The position numbers were made by a program, and so were the translations under genes. Shown here piece by piece: positions 1 through 9,287 of a DNA stretch of 64,000 nucleotides. The DNA is from Marinobacter sp. F4218 (lineage in GTDB: Bacteria; Pseudomonadota; Gammaproteobacteria; Pseudomonadales; Oleiphilaceae), in the NCBI RefSeq assembly GCF_019443085.1, contig NZ_JAHZIL010000004.1:124001-188000 (forward strand), given 5' to 3'. The notes below the pieces were generated by a model. It saw nothing but the letters and a program-made list of their open reading frames with translations. It was not told the DNA's origin and did no database searches. Each line of letters opens with the position of its first letter. Position 1 is the first letter of the stretch.

Positions 1-136
1 ATTGGCTCAAAGCGCTGGCTACAATTTCAGACAACAGTTTCAAGCAGAACAGGCCACTGACAACGGGCTTACCGGATCAGACCGGCCCCGTCAGCTGCCG
101 AACATAACGACACAACAACAGGAAAAGGTTCCACCC

Positions 137-3094
137 ATGTTCAAGAAAACTCTAATAAGTGTTGCCGTGGCGTCTTCCCTTGGACTTTCAGGCTGCTTTG
201 ATAGCGGCGATTCTGGGGCGAATGCTAATCCGGATTACAGGATCAATAACCCGGCTATCGATGGAAAAACCTGGCCCATTTTTAACCCGGTTACCAGTGC
301 GCTTCCTCTTCCTAACGATCTTATATTCAAGTCGGATGATCCGAGCACGGCCATTATCGAAGCTGATGGAACCTTCAGCGTTGCCGACAGCGCCCCACCT
401 GTAACCTCCGCTCTAAACGAGCTGAGTGGTGCATCAACTGTCGCTCCAGCCGTTGTTCGTCTGAATGGCCAGATTGATCCCAATTCGGTCGATTCTCGAC
501 CATTCATTATCGTGCAAACGGAAGCTGGCCCACGGCCTGTGCCAAACCCCAACCAAAACGTATTCCTGATTGAGCTAGCATACGCAAGCGGCGACCCGGT
601 ACAAGGGCTGGGCATGGGTGAGCCACCCACCATTCCTTTGGCCATAACTGCGCAGGTTGCAGCAGGCGCTCTGCCACAGGATCTATCTCTTCGAGGCCAG
701 GCCGAAGCCGGTGCCTACCTGGCGGATCTTGCCCAGAATCCAACTTATACCCATGAAGTGGTCACACTGGATGGGACTTCGGCGATTCGAATTCACCCAA
801 CTGTTCCGCTGAACCCCAAGAAGCGCTACCTCGTCGTAGTGACCAAAGAAGTATTGGATGTAAACGGTGATCCAATCATCGCGTCACCGAGCTACAGCAA
901 CCTGACCGATCCAGAGCAACCACTTGGTAGTTCAACGCTTGCGCCGGTCCGCACGATCATTAACGACTTTTGGGAAGCTGTCGCGAGCAGCTACTTCGGC
1001 CTGAATAACACCACTCGTCCTGAGGCATTGTCTGCCGAAGACATCGCCCTTTCCTACAGCTTTACGACTTCCAATGACGAGGAGGTACTGAAATACATCG
1101 CCGATCCGACAACTTACTTCCGGGATACCGTAGCTGGTGCCGCGCGAGTTGCTGGCGTTAAAGCTGCCCTGGAAGCCGGCGAGACTGATTTCATCACACT
1201 GAGTACTGCTGCTGCTACTGCAGAGGCAACGGCTAACCCAGACGCCACGGCAGACGCGCTGAATGCCGGTCTTGGTGCACTTTTGCCTAATCCGGGCGAC
1301 CGCAGTGGAAGCGCCACATTCGGAGCCCCTCAAGACGTAACGCTGGTATCGGCAGTAGCAAGTCAGTTCGTGGACTTTGGTCAAGTAAATATCGTCCAGG
1401 GCACAATCGATTTGCCATATTACTTGGGTATTCCTACCGGCCAAACTGAAGCCGAAGGTGCTGTAATCAACAGCAGCGATTTCACTGCGGATCTGACTGC
1501 TGCGTCAGTTATTGGCGATCAACTGGGCGTTCAGCTAGCGCAGTCTGACAAGTCGGTTAGCGATGTTGTGAACTACCGCTTCCCATTCCCCGAAGCAACC
1601 AATGCTGGCCAAACCGTACCTGTGATGGTTCTGTATCCAACAACGTGGGATGGTGTGTCGCAGCTCGAAACAGTCATCTACATGCACGGCATCACTACCG
1701 ATCGCAGCGCCGCCCTCACCTTCGGTAGCGCGCTAGCTGCAAATGCCAACGTTGCTGTTGTTGCTATTGATCAGCCGTTGCACGGTGTGACTCCATTTAG
1801 CGCTGAAGAGCAGCAGAGCCTGGCTCTGACCCTGCTTGTTGCAGGCGGCGTTGTTCCCCAACCGGAACTGGACGCAAACGACGCGCCGATCGTCACTGCT
1901 GAGACGCAGGCAACCATTGATGCCGTAATTGCTGGCACGTTCAAGGTAGGCGTACTGCTCCAAATCCAGGCCCAGGTTGACGCCTCAACCGGTGGCACGA
2001 ACAGTCTCGGCATCACAGATCCAACGGACCCTACACAAATCCAGAATGCCATCAGTACCGTTCTGGCTGGAGATGTAGGTGTGGAAGCACAGCAAACACT
2101 GGCAGGAGCTATCGGACTGGAGAATGCTGTCGCCAATGCTGGGAGTACCGTTCCAGGTCTGGCGCAAACGGAGAATGAGCGTCACTTCAACTTCACAGCT
2201 GGCGCGGCAAGTCAGCCTGTCCCGATGACGGCCACTTCCGGCCAGTCTGGCAGCCTGTTTATCAACCTGACCAACTTTACCAATACCCGCGACAAGCTGC
2301 GGCAAGCGGTGCTGGATCTCTTGAATCTGCGGGAGTCACTCGCAGGCCTGGATATTAACGGCGACTCCGCTGGGGATCTTGGAGGGCCCGTTTACTTTAC
2401 CGGCCACTCCATGGCGACCATTGTTGGCGCGCCTTTCGCGGCAGTCGCCAATTCATCGGCTGACACTGCCGACGACCTTGTGGCCTCACACTTCCTGACC
2501 CCGGGAGCTGGCATCGTCCGCCTGCTGGAGAACTCTCCAGCGTTCGCACCTTCGATCCTCGGTGGCCTTCAAGCCGCCGCAGGACTTGAGCAAGGCGATG
2601 CCAATCTCGAAACGTTCTTCAACGTTTTCCAGGCAGCCGTGGACTCAGCGGATCCAATCAACTTTGCGGATGATCTGAATAACTCAGGCTCAAAGGTTCT
2701 GCTCTCCCAGGTTAACGGTGACCAGGTTATCCCGAACGATGCACTAGCGAATCCCCTTGGCAATGCATTTGAAGCTTACCTCTCGGGTACTGAACCATTC
2801 GCGGAGTTGCTTGGCGCAACTGCAGTCACGAATGCAAACGAGGTGGATCTGGGCATCACTACAGGCCCACTTACAGGGGCGACCGGAGTACCACTTGCCG
2901 ATGCAGCGATCACTCGCTATACAGAGGGCACCCACGGAACACCTGTTCTTCCCCAAGGGGGCCCGCTTGATGAGCGAGTGTTTGCCGAGATGGTTCGCCA
3001 AACGGCTACCGTCACGGCAACTGGAGGCGGTGCTGTGATCCTCAATTTCATGGACGCGGATCCAGACATCACCGAAATCGTTCAGCAGGACTAA
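137..3094 (+). CDS. Surface lipase lipoprotein, VolA/Pla-1/cef family
   Basis: A 985-residue secreted lipoprotein. The reading frame is open upstream, but I place the start at ATG 137 because AGGAAAAGG lies just before it and a lipoprotein signal peptide begins there, with lipobox LSGC and Cys20. The acidic, Gly/Ala-rich N-terminal half resembles the bacterial lipase N-terminal domain of the VolA/Pla-1/cef group. The C-terminal half is an alpha/beta hydrolase with an oxyanion-side HG motif (YMHGITTDRS) and a nucleophile elbow GHSMA at about residues 756-760. In this family the elbow normally ends in Gly, so Ala at the last position is a small deviation. Related enzymes release fatty acids from lysophospholipids or esters at the cell surface. 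The gene is followed at once by a strong terminator and converges on an acylase gene. Confidence 0.85.
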   Translation: MFKKTLISVAVASSLGLSGCFDSGDSGANANPDYRINNPAIDGKTWPIFNPVTSALPLPNDLIFKSDDPSTAIIEADGTFSVADSAPPVTSALNELSGASTVAPAVVRLNGQIDPNSVDSRPFIIVQTEAGPRPVPNPNQNVFLIELAYASGDPVQGLGMGEPPTIPLAITAQVAAGALPQDLSLRGQAEAGAYLADLAQNPTYTHEVVTLDGTSAIRIHPTVPLNPKKRYLVVVTKEVLDVNGDPIIASPSYSNLTDPEQPLGSSTLAPVRTIINDFWEAVASSYFGLNNTTRPEALSAEDIALSYSFTTSNDEEVLKYIADPTTYFRDTVAGAARVAGVKAALEAGETDFITLSTAAATAEATANPDATADALNAGLGALLPNPGDRSGSATFGAPQDVTLVSAVASQFVDFGQVNIVQGTIDLPYYLGIPTGQTEAEGAVINSSDFTADLTAASVIGDQLGVQLAQSDKSVSDVVNYRFPFPEATNAGQTVPVMVLYPTTWDGVSQLETVIYMHGITTDRSAALTFGSALAANANVAVVAIDQPLHGVTPFSAEEQQSLALTLLVAGGVVPQPELDANDAPIVTAETQATIDAVIAGTFKVGVLLQIQAQVDASTGGTNSLGITDPTDPTQIQNAISTVLAGDVGVEAQQTLAGAIGLENAVANAGSTVPGLAQTENERHFNFTAGAASQPVPMTATSGQSGSLFINLTNFTNTRDKLRQAVLDLLNLRESLAGLDINGDSAGDLGGPVYFTGHSMATIVGAPFAAVANSSADTADDLVASHFLTPGAGIVRLLENSPAFAPSILGGLQAAAGLEQGDANLETFFNVFQAAVDSADPINFADDLNNSGSKVLLSQVNGDQVIPNDALANPLGNAFEAYLSGTEPFAELLGATAVTNANEVDLGITTGPLTGATGVPLADAAITRYTEGTHGTPVLPQGGPLDERVFAEMVRQTATVTATGGGAVILNFMDADPDITEIVQQD

Positions 3095-3103
3095 CCGCTA
3101 ACG

Positions 3104-3138
3104 TAAAAAAAGGGACGGCCTAGGCCGTCCCTTTTTTT
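3104..3138. terminator. Rho-independent terminator after the lipase gene
   Basis: A run of seven A, a stem GGGACGGCC/GGCCGTCCC with a two-base TA loop, and a run of seven T. It begins ten bases after the lipase stop codon. Because it has A and T runs on opposite sides it can stop transcription from either strand. Confidence 0.9.
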
Positions 3139-3176
3139 GTCTTGAGAACAGTACCAAAGCCTCCCAACCTGCTCAC

Positions 3177-3208
3177 AAAAAAGCCAGCACCCCGAGGGAA
3201 CTGGCTTA
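3177..3208 (-). terminator. Terminator of the acylase gene
   Basis: Read on the minus strand this is AAGCCAG, a 13-base loop, CTGGCTT, then a T run. It lies about 95 bases downstream of the acylase stop codon, so the convergent lipase and acylase genes each have a terminator of their own. Confidence 0.7.
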
Positions 3209-3303
3209 ATCAGAAAGCGCTAAATCTATTAGTGGAAAGAGCCAGATCGATTGCTCATCGCTCCTGGGCTTGCGACGAAGGCTAGAGACCTTGCCGCAGC
3301 CAG

Positions 3304-5964
3304 TCAGTTCGTTAGCGAAACCGTACCCTGCGGCAATAGATTCGCCTCAATATCAGCTTCCTTGAATAGAATTGGACGGTAATTCTTTTCAGAGTAACGC
3401 AGGCTTTGGTCATTAAAGAATGGAGACGCCGAGTCAGTTGATTGCGAGTAGCTAATCAGACCGAAGGCCTCCGGACCATTGTCCGTGAACTCCAATCCAA
3501 AATGCCAACTGGTTCCGCGCGCCATTTTCCAACCCTCGCCCGGAGCGTCAGACAAGCCAGCTGTATTTTCAATGGTACTTGGTGCAACGCGCGGGAAGCG
3601 CGTGTCCTGTGCAAAATTATCCGTTACTACACCAATTGCATTGAAAGCGCCATCTACTGAACCATCACCACCATGCCACGGGAAGGAATTGCCGAGATCA
3701 CTTGGCGTGCCACCGCTCAAACTACCGCCTGGAAGCCCGGGTAATGCCCCACCCGATGGCTGGTAGTACTGAACAGAACCTAGAGCGACATCGTAGGCGA
3801 TATTTACCGAATCGAGAGTCTCTAGTCCCACGGCAAGAGCCTGGAGCATCACATCGTCAGGACCACCTTCACCGGTACTCGAAGGTGTTGAAGGGGTATT
3901 AACAGGCTCAGTAGGATCAAAGGCTACAGTAAGATCCGAAGCGAAGCTGTCGCGGTAATTCGCGATGAATACCCGGAACACGTGGGCGCCAACGCTATCA
4001 ACATTGTAGAGCCCGTCCCAAGATTGCAAAACACCGCACGCCTCGTCAACGGTTCGCGAACCTCCGCTGGGGAGATTGACCGCTGTCGCGCCAATCGCTG
4101 TGCAACGAGTCCTCAGTTCGGCAAGGAACTCATCCGTGTACCAAGCCCGATTGTTATAGATAACGTTAACCAGATCTTCAGCCCCAAATTTGCCATCCTG
4201 GCCTGCTGGCAACGGCGCAGTCGGTGACACTGGACCTGCCGACAGCGGATTCTGCAGCATCGTGATGCCAAGGCGCGTCCTGGGACCCAGTTCAGACTCT
4301 TCAGGCCCGAATAACGGCGAATAACCGGTCAGAAATTGAGCAGGATTGGTAGACCAATAACTGTCATTTGAGTTTTGAACCCAATCCGCCCGCAACAACT
4401 TTGGTTTATCGTCATAGGGAACCAAACCGTCACATTCGCCCTCAACCCAATCATCCCTTGAGGTATCGCCGTCGAGCAATGTCAGGCCGGCATTAAAGAG
4501 CTGATTATAGGCCTCGCTGGCCTGACGCTTAAACTGAACAACTGCAAGCGCCGCGTCAGACAGATTCGGCACCGAACTACTATCGATGTAGAAGGCATTG
4601 CCTTCGTCGTCTGCGTAGGTGGAATTGGTCCAAAATGTGGTACCGCAATCACGGAATACCTGCTGGAATTCCTCCAGATTCTTGGCCCGACTCATCTGCA
4701 GCCAGGTATCCAGAAGTTTGGTGGTACCGGCGTTTGCGTCCCTGTATGTATACGCCGTGCCATCCGCGCCCCATGTCGGCAGACCTCCCTGTGTTACGGC
4801 GTTCGCCGACAGCATTGGACCATACTCGGAGTAATAGAATTTACGCTCAAGGACGGTTGGCGTGGGGGAACCATTAAACACTTCTACTTGGAAGGTCTCA
4901 GACGTAATAGGGCGTTCCTCGCCATCCTTGATGTAGGTGAGATTATCCCCCGACTTTAGCGTCAACTCATAGAGCGTGAATCGCCGACTGGTGGTTACAG
5001 TGTGGGACCATCCAAGATTTTCATTGAAATTAATCAGCGGTATCGCGGTTCCAAGTAGCCCCGCCCCCATCGTGTTGAGATAACCTGGGACAGTCATTTG
5101 AACCTGATAAAGTCGTCGATGGCCGGTGTATGGAAAGTGCGGGTTAGCCAATAAGGCTCCCTTCCCGCTTTCGGAAAGCTCCTTACCAATACCCCATGCG
5201 TTACTAGCCAAGCCCATATCCTGGAAATTATCCGCCTGTTCTGCGCTGACCCGCGCGTTAGCAGCAATCCGCCGCGCCAGTTGTCCACTATCATCGGAGG
5301 ATGTCTGTGCGACCACTTGAGGAGCGACCGCCCCTTCAGGAGGAACAGCAAGAAAAACAGCGCCTGTCGCAAAAAGAGCGCCGCTGGCATATTGACCAAC
5401 AACCCGATAGTGAGCAAATAGGTCTACCGGTGTAATTGGCTTCACCCAAGGCTGGTCTCTGCATTCAGTCGGTAAGTCAGCAGGATCAGTTTCGGCCACG
5501 AACTTATTGTAGCCCTCGGCAAACCCTTCGATCAGAGCTTTGGATTCATCGCTGAGAGACGAGAATTCAGCCTCAGCACCACTCAGAATTTTCTGGGCCT
5601 TGTAACTAAAGTCGTTGATAATATTTATATCATCTGGCCCCGGCCCAAAGTACTTCGCCCGTTCGCTGCGGGCTTTTACTATTGCCTCTGCCAGTACACA
5701 CACATTGTCCTGCGCTTGAGCGTAACCATGGCCAAAAGCCGCCGATTTGAGATTGTCGGCCGTAATATGAGGTACACCACCCGTGGTACGGCGGATGGTC
5801 GCTTCTAATTGACCATCCGCCGGGAAAAGATTGGTATCAACAGTGTTCCCAGAGCCTCCAGAGGAGCTATCGCCATCAAAACAACCCGTTAAGAACCCAC
5901 TGCCTATCAATACGAGTGCCAGGCTTCGCCCGCCCCAACCTCCGCGTTTAGTCCAGTTTTTCAT
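3304..5964 (-). CDS. Penicillin/AHL acylase-family lipoprotein (Ntn hydrolase)
   Basis: An 886-residue member of the penicillin acylase (peptidase S45) family. These enzymes hydrolyse amide bonds, including those of beta-lactams, acyl-homoserine lactones and other N-acyl compounds, after autocatalytic cleavage into alpha and beta chains. The start at 5964 is chosen because AAGGATG precedes it and a lipoprotein signal follows (lipobox LTGC, Cys28). An upstream in-frame ATG at 6102 would bury that signal. The predicted nucleophile is Ser254 in SNAW, the first residue of the beta chain, followed by the family pattern NENLGWSHTVTTSRR. Sequence length fits QuiP/HacB-type AHL acylases, but the true substrate cannot be read from sequence. 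A lipid anchor is unusual compared with the periplasmic soluble members. Confidence 0.85.
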   Translation of the reverse strand: MKNWTKRGGWGGRSLALVLIGSGFLTGCFDGDSSSGGSGNTVDTNLFPADGQLEATIRRTTGGVPHITADNLKSAAFGHGYAQAQDNVCVLAEAIVKARSERAKYFGPGPDDINIINDFSYKAQKILSGAEAEFSSLSDESKALIEGFAEGYNKFVAETDPADLPTECRDQPWVKPITPVDLFAHYRVVGQYASGALFATGAVFLAVPPEGAVAPQVVAQTSSDDSGQLARRIAANARVSAEQADNFQDMGLASNAWGIGKELSESGKGALLANPHFPYTGHRRLYQVQMTVPGYLNTMGAGLLGTAIPLINFNENLGWSHTVTTSRRFTLYELTLKSGDNLTYIKDGEERPITSETFQVEVFNGSPTPTVLERKFYYSEYGPMLSANAVTQGGLPTWGADGTAYTYRDANAGTTKLLDTWLQMSRAKNLEEFQQVFRDCGTTFWTNSTYADDEGNAFYIDSSSVPNLSDAALAVVQFKRQASEAYNQLFNAGLTLLDGDTSRDDWVEGECDGLVPYDDKPKLLRADWVQNSNDSYWSTNPAQFLTGYSPLFGPEESELGPRTRLGITMLQNPLSAGPVSPTAPLPAGQDGKFGAEDLVNVIYNNRAWYTDEFLAELRTRCTAIGATAVNLPSGGSRTVDEACGVLQSWDGLYNVDSVGAHVFRVFIANYRDSFASDLTVAFDPTEPVNTPSTPSSTGEGGPDDVMLQALAVGLETLDSVNIAYDVALGSVQYYQPSGGALPGLPGGSLSGGTPSDLGNSFPWHGGDGSVDGAFNAIGVVTDNFAQDTRFPRVAPSTIENTAGLSDAPGEGWKMARGTSWHFGLEFTDNGPEAFGLISYSQSTDSASPFFNDQSLRYSEKNYRPILFKEADIEANLLPQGTVSLTN

Positions 5965-6086
5965 AGTGTCATCCTTATACTTGTTCACTACGGATTCACC
6001 GTTTCCGGCAACACTAATAAAACTAGCAGAGCCCCCGAGTTCGACCAGAAAATAACGGAACAGGAATTCACTTGATGATTTGAAAG

Positions 6087-6120
6087 GAGGCGGCGCCTTC
6101 ATCCTTTGTCGCCGCCCGGT
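6087..6120 (-). terminator. Possible weak terminator downstream of the racemase gene
   Basis: An inverted repeat GGCGGCG/CGCCGCC lies just past the racemase stop codon. On the minus strand it is followed only by TCCTTTC, so the U-tract is poor and the call is tentative. Confidence 0.35.
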
Positions 6121-6130
6121 TCAGGTGGGC

Positions 6131-7201
6131 CTAGGAGGATGCTTTCTCAAACTTGATGGGGAATCCGAGTTGCCGTTGTTGCGTACCATCCCCCCGGTCA
6201 ACCTCAATCACCATACCCCGTGCTTTCAACTGCGGATGCTCAGCCGCCTCCGAAATAGTCAGCACCGGTTCCACACACGCATCCTGGTCCGCGAAGATTT
6301 CCTGCCATTCCGCGAGCGTCTTTTCCGAAACCTTTTCCTTTAGCGCCGCTTTTAACGTCTGCTGATGTTCCGGGTTCTGGCTCAGGGCAAGGCTCTTCAT
6401 CTCGCTCAGGACAAGGGTCTCACAGAGGCGCGCGGAGAACTGGGGTTCGAGGCTGCCGATGGACAGCCAACGGTTGTCCCGGGTTCGGTAATAATCGTAG
6501 AACGAACCACCATTAAGAAGGGCGGTTTCAGGCGCCTGTTCCTGCCCACCGGCGAGGCAGGCGGCACCGGACATGGCATTCAACGCGAAGGCGGCATCGG
6601 TCATGCTGATGTCGACAAACTGCCCTTCCCCGGTCTGCTGGCGCTCGATGACGGCAGCGAGAATGCCCATGACGGCGTGGTGCGAGCCACCGGCCACATC
6701 GGCCACCTGGATACCCATGGGAGGGGGGCCGCTATCGGCGCGGCCACAGTGGCTGCTGACCCCGGCCAGCGACAGGTAGTTGATGTCGTGGCCGGCACGG
6801 TTCCGGTAGGGGCCCGTCTGGCCGTATCCGGTGATGGCGCAGTAGATGAGTTGGGGATTGATCGCCTTGAGCGTGTCATACCCGATACCCAGGCGGTCCA
6901 TAACACCCGGCCGAAACTGCTCGACCACGATGTCGTAGTCCCGAACCAACTCCTTCACTTTCTCAACGGCCTCGGTCTGTTTGAGATTCAGCTGGAGGGT
7001 TTCCTTACCCCGTGTCAGATAGGAAAACGCGGTGCTGATTTTCCCGTCAAACGGCGGCATCACCTTGGTCAGGTCCACCCTGTCCGGTGCCTCAATTCGC
7101 AGCACCTCCGCGCCCATGTCTGCCAGCATCATGGTCGCATAGGGGCCAGGCAACAGGGTGCTGAAGTCCAGGACTTTCAGTGAGGTCAAGGGGCCTGCCA
7201 T
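6131..7201 (-). CDS. Alpha-methylacyl-CoA racemase-like protein (CaiB/BaiF family)
   Basis: A 356-residue family III CoA-transferase fold protein. The residues point to the racemase branch: His138 in AGHDINYLSLAGV, Asp168 in VADVAGG and Glu252 in LEPQF match in motif and spacing the His/Asp/Glu set of bacterial alpha-methylacyl-CoA racemase. Such enzymes interconvert 2R- and 2S-methylacyl-CoA so that methyl-branched acids can enter beta-oxidation, which fits an isoprenoid- or alkane-using marine bacterium. The gene is divergent from an AraC-family regulator starting 185 bases away. A CoA transferase of another specificity is the alternative, but the LEPQF Glu makes it less likely. Confidence 0.85.
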   Translation of the reverse strand: MAGPLTSLKVLDFSTLLPGPYATMMLADMGAEVLRIEAPDRVDLTKVMPPFDGKISTAFSYLTRGKETLQLNLKQTEAVEKVKELVRDYDIVVEQFRPGVMDRLGIGYDTLKAINPQLIYCAITGYGQTGPYRNRAGHDINYLSLAGVSSHCGRADSGPPPMGIQVADVAGGSHHAVMGILAAVIERQQTGEGQFVDISMTDAAFALNAMSGAACLAGGQEQAPETALLNGGSFYDYYRTRDNRWLSIGSLEPQFSARLCETLVLSEMKSLALSQNPEHQQTLKAALKEKVSEKTLAEWQEIFADQDACVEPVLTISEAAEHPQLKARGMVIEVDRGDGTQQRQLGFPIKFEKASS

Positions 7202-7302
7202 GCTGTTCTCCTTACGTGGTCGGTTTCTTTTTGTCAGGGTAATCAGAGTTTCTCATGCTGCACGGTTTTGCCAACCGGGCCAACCGCCGGTTCCGTCATT
7301 CC

Positions 7303-7314
7303 AATTGGCCAATT
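7303..7314. promoter_or_regulatory. Twelve-base perfect palindrome, possible operator
   Basis: AATTGGCCAATT is a perfect palindrome in the 185-base region between the divergent racemase and AraC genes. Its position suggests a binding site for a dimeric regulator. AraC proteins usually bind direct repeats, so another regulator is also possible. Confidence 0.35.
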
Positions 7315-7386
7315 CTTCCAGCTTACTGATATACCCTTGGTTGCATTGTTCTACTGGGGTTTTATGATGGGTCTCGTTTACATGGA

Positions 7387-8418
7387 ATGGCGAGTAAAAT
7401 GTCCAACCTGACGGTTTCAAAGCACTTCGTTCAGGCCGCACTGGCTGGGGCCGAGCGTCTTGGCTTCGATACTAACGAGATGCTGCGGGAAGCCGACATC
7501 TCCCCGGACCTGCTGCGCATCGAGATGGCCCGGGTCAGCAGCGATCAATTCAGCCAGCTAATGCAGGTGTTGTGGCACCGGCTTGATGACGAATTCATGG
7601 GGCTGGGCCCTCGACGCGCGCGCAGCGGCACCTTCGCGACCATGTGCGCCCTGGTTATCGACTGCCCCAATCTCGAGGCGGTCTACCGGCAGGCCTTCCA
7701 GTTCTCAAGGTTGTTCGAGCCCATGGTAACCATGGAACTGGTCACGGAAGGCCCGTCTGCCCAACTGGAAACCCGGATTGAAGGCGACATTCACGATCCC
7801 TCCTACTTTCTGCGGGAAAGCCTGCTGGTAATCTGGCACCGGCTCGGAAGCTGGCTCATTGGCCAGCCGGTTGAACTCGAGAAGGCAGAATTTGACTATC
7901 CCCGGCCGCCACATGGCGACGAGTACCGGCATATTTTTCACTGCCCGCTGGAATTTGAATCCGATCGTACCGCGCTGACTTTCGACAAACGCTTTCTCAC
8001 GGCCCCGGTGATCCGGGACCGGTCGGAAATGCGGCAATTTCTGAAAACCTCGCCGGCAGACCTGCTGTCGAGACCCGATGAAAGCAACACGTTTACCGGC
8101 CGGATTCGGACGCTGATCGGGCGGGATTTCTCGAAACCGCTGCCAGACTTCGAATGGATCGCCGCAGAATTGCACACCAGCCCTCAGACCCTCCGGCGAC
8201 GGCTGAAACAGGAGAACACATCGTTTCAGGAGATCAAGGATCTGCTACGCCGGGACATGGCCATCTACTATCTTGGGCGGCAGGAATTGCCAATCAACGA
8301 CATTGCCGGCAAGGTCGGCTTCACCGAGCCCTCAACCTTCCACCGGGCCTTTAAGAAGTGGACCGGTGTTACTCCGGGGGCTTACCGGGAGGGCGAACGG
8401 GGAAATCTGCAGGAATGA
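7387..8418 (+). CDS. AraC-family regulator with N-terminal ligand-binding domain
   Basis: A 343-residue regulator. Residues about 20-200 resemble the arabinose-binding-like N-terminal domain of the OruR/ArgR group. The last 100 residues form the double helix-turn-helix, with the second recognition helix region ending in VGFTEPSTFHRAFKKWTGVTPGAYR. No clear ribosome site separates ATG 7387 from a second in-frame ATG at 7399, so the start is uncertain by four codons. It is transcribed away from the racemase-like gene and is the obvious candidate to control it, with a branched fatty acid or acyl-CoA as a possible inducer (inference). Confidence 0.85.
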   Translation: MASKMSNLTVSKHFVQAALAGAERLGFDTNEMLREADISPDLLRIEMARVSSDQFSQLMQVLWHRLDDEFMGLGPRRARSGTFATMCALVIDCPNLEAVYRQAFQFSRLFEPMVTMELVTEGPSAQLETRIEGDIHDPSYFLRESLLVIWHRLGSWLIGQPVELEKAEFDYPRPPHGDEYRHIFHCPLEFESDRTALTFDKRFLTAPVIRDRSEMRQFLKTSPADLLSRPDESNTFTGRIRTLIGRDFSKPLPDFEWIAAELHTSPQTLRRRLKQENTSFQEIKDLLRRDMAIYYLGRQELPINDIAGKVGFTEPSTFHRAFKKWTGVTPGAYREGERGNLQE

Positions 8419-8421
8419 GGT

Positions 8422-8449
8422 CCTTCAGGACCCCGTCGGGTCCTGAAGG
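8422..8449. repeat. Perfect 12-bp stem-loop shared by two convergent gene ends
   Basis: CCTTCAGGACCC, loop CGTC, then the exact complement. It begins four bases after the AraC stop codon and overlaps the last codons and stop of the convergent gene on the minus strand. No T run follows on either strand, so it is not a standard terminator. It may protect or end both transcripts. Confidence 0.75.
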
Positions 8450-9282
8450 TTGCGAATAAGACGCCCCATGGTTTGCGCGATTTCCTGAGTCCGCTGGCGG
8501 TTCATGGCCAGTTGCAGCAACCGCGAACCGTCCCTGGGATCATAGACCCAGCACGTGGTGGCGGCCGCCTCGCAGGCCCACTCCACCTGGGGATTAATGC
8601 CGTAGACCGACAGGTTCTGGTTTTTCCTCACGACGCGACCGTCGGCATCACGGCGAATTTCCTGAACGTTGATGGAGCTCTCGTCCGCGCTGATCCGATA
8701 TTCGATGTCAGCCGGCTTATCCACCTGCACTATCGTCTGGTCTTCGCGCCATCCCGCCACTTCCAGCAAACTGTTGAGATGCAAGGTGAGTGCTTCCCTG
8801 TCGGTATCCACCAGGTAAAGCTTCCTCAATGACGAGACCTGCTGATCACCGGCGGGCTCAATCACCGCGATTTTACCGCCGTTGCCATTAGAGGACTGTG
8901 GCGCCTGCGCCTTTTCACTCCGAGCCTTCTCCACTTCGGTAATCAGCTTGAGTGCTTCCTGGTAATGACTCCCTTCCGTGCCCGCGGACGTTACATAGGC
9001 TTCCAGCGCGGATTGAGCCTCATTGAGATGTTTGGCCTGATACATGACCCGGCCGCGGTAGTAAAAATAATCCGCCGGTTTGCTGCCTTCAAGCTGTTGC
9101 AGTCGATTCAGGTATTCGCCGGCTTCTCCCCAACTCTCCGCAGCCACAGCTTCCTCTGTTGCCAGCATCAGACGACGCATCTCATGCTCCGGAGCCAATG
9201 CCATTGCTTGCCCCGCCAGCAATGTCGACGCCAGAACCAGCCCACGGGCCAGTTGACGACCTTTTTCATACGTTACTGCCAT
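8425..9282 (-). CDS. Periplasmic hypothetical protein with a TPR-like N-terminal part
   Basis: A 285-residue protein I do not recognise. It has an N-terminal signal-like segment (residues about 10-30, ending AMALA), then helical repeats of tetratricopeptide character (YFYYRGRVMYQAKHLNEAQ and following, about residues 70-120), a Ser/Asn/Gly linker, and a C-terminal domain with two Cys residues in ACEAAATTCWVYDPRDG that could form a disulphide. The start is supported by AGGAG overlapping the rmuC stop. Only five bases separate the two genes, so it is almost certainly cotranscribed with rmuC. That says little about its role, because it appears to work outside the cytoplasm. Confidence 0.75.
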   Translation of the reverse strand: MAVTYEKGRQLARGLVLASTLLAGQAMALAPEHEMRRLMLATEEAVAAESWGEAGEYLNRLQQLEGSKPADYFYYRGRVMYQAKHLNEAQSALEAYVTSAGTEGSHYQEALKLITEVEKARSEKAQAPQSSNGNGGKIAVIEPAGDQQVSSLRKLYLVDTDREALTLHLNSLLEVAGWREDQTIVQVDKPADIEYRISADESSINVQEIRRDADGRVVRKNQNLSVYGINPQVEWACEAAATTCWVYDPRDGSRLLQLAMNRQRTQEIAQTMGRLIRNLQDPTGS

Positions 9283-9287
9283 GCCAT

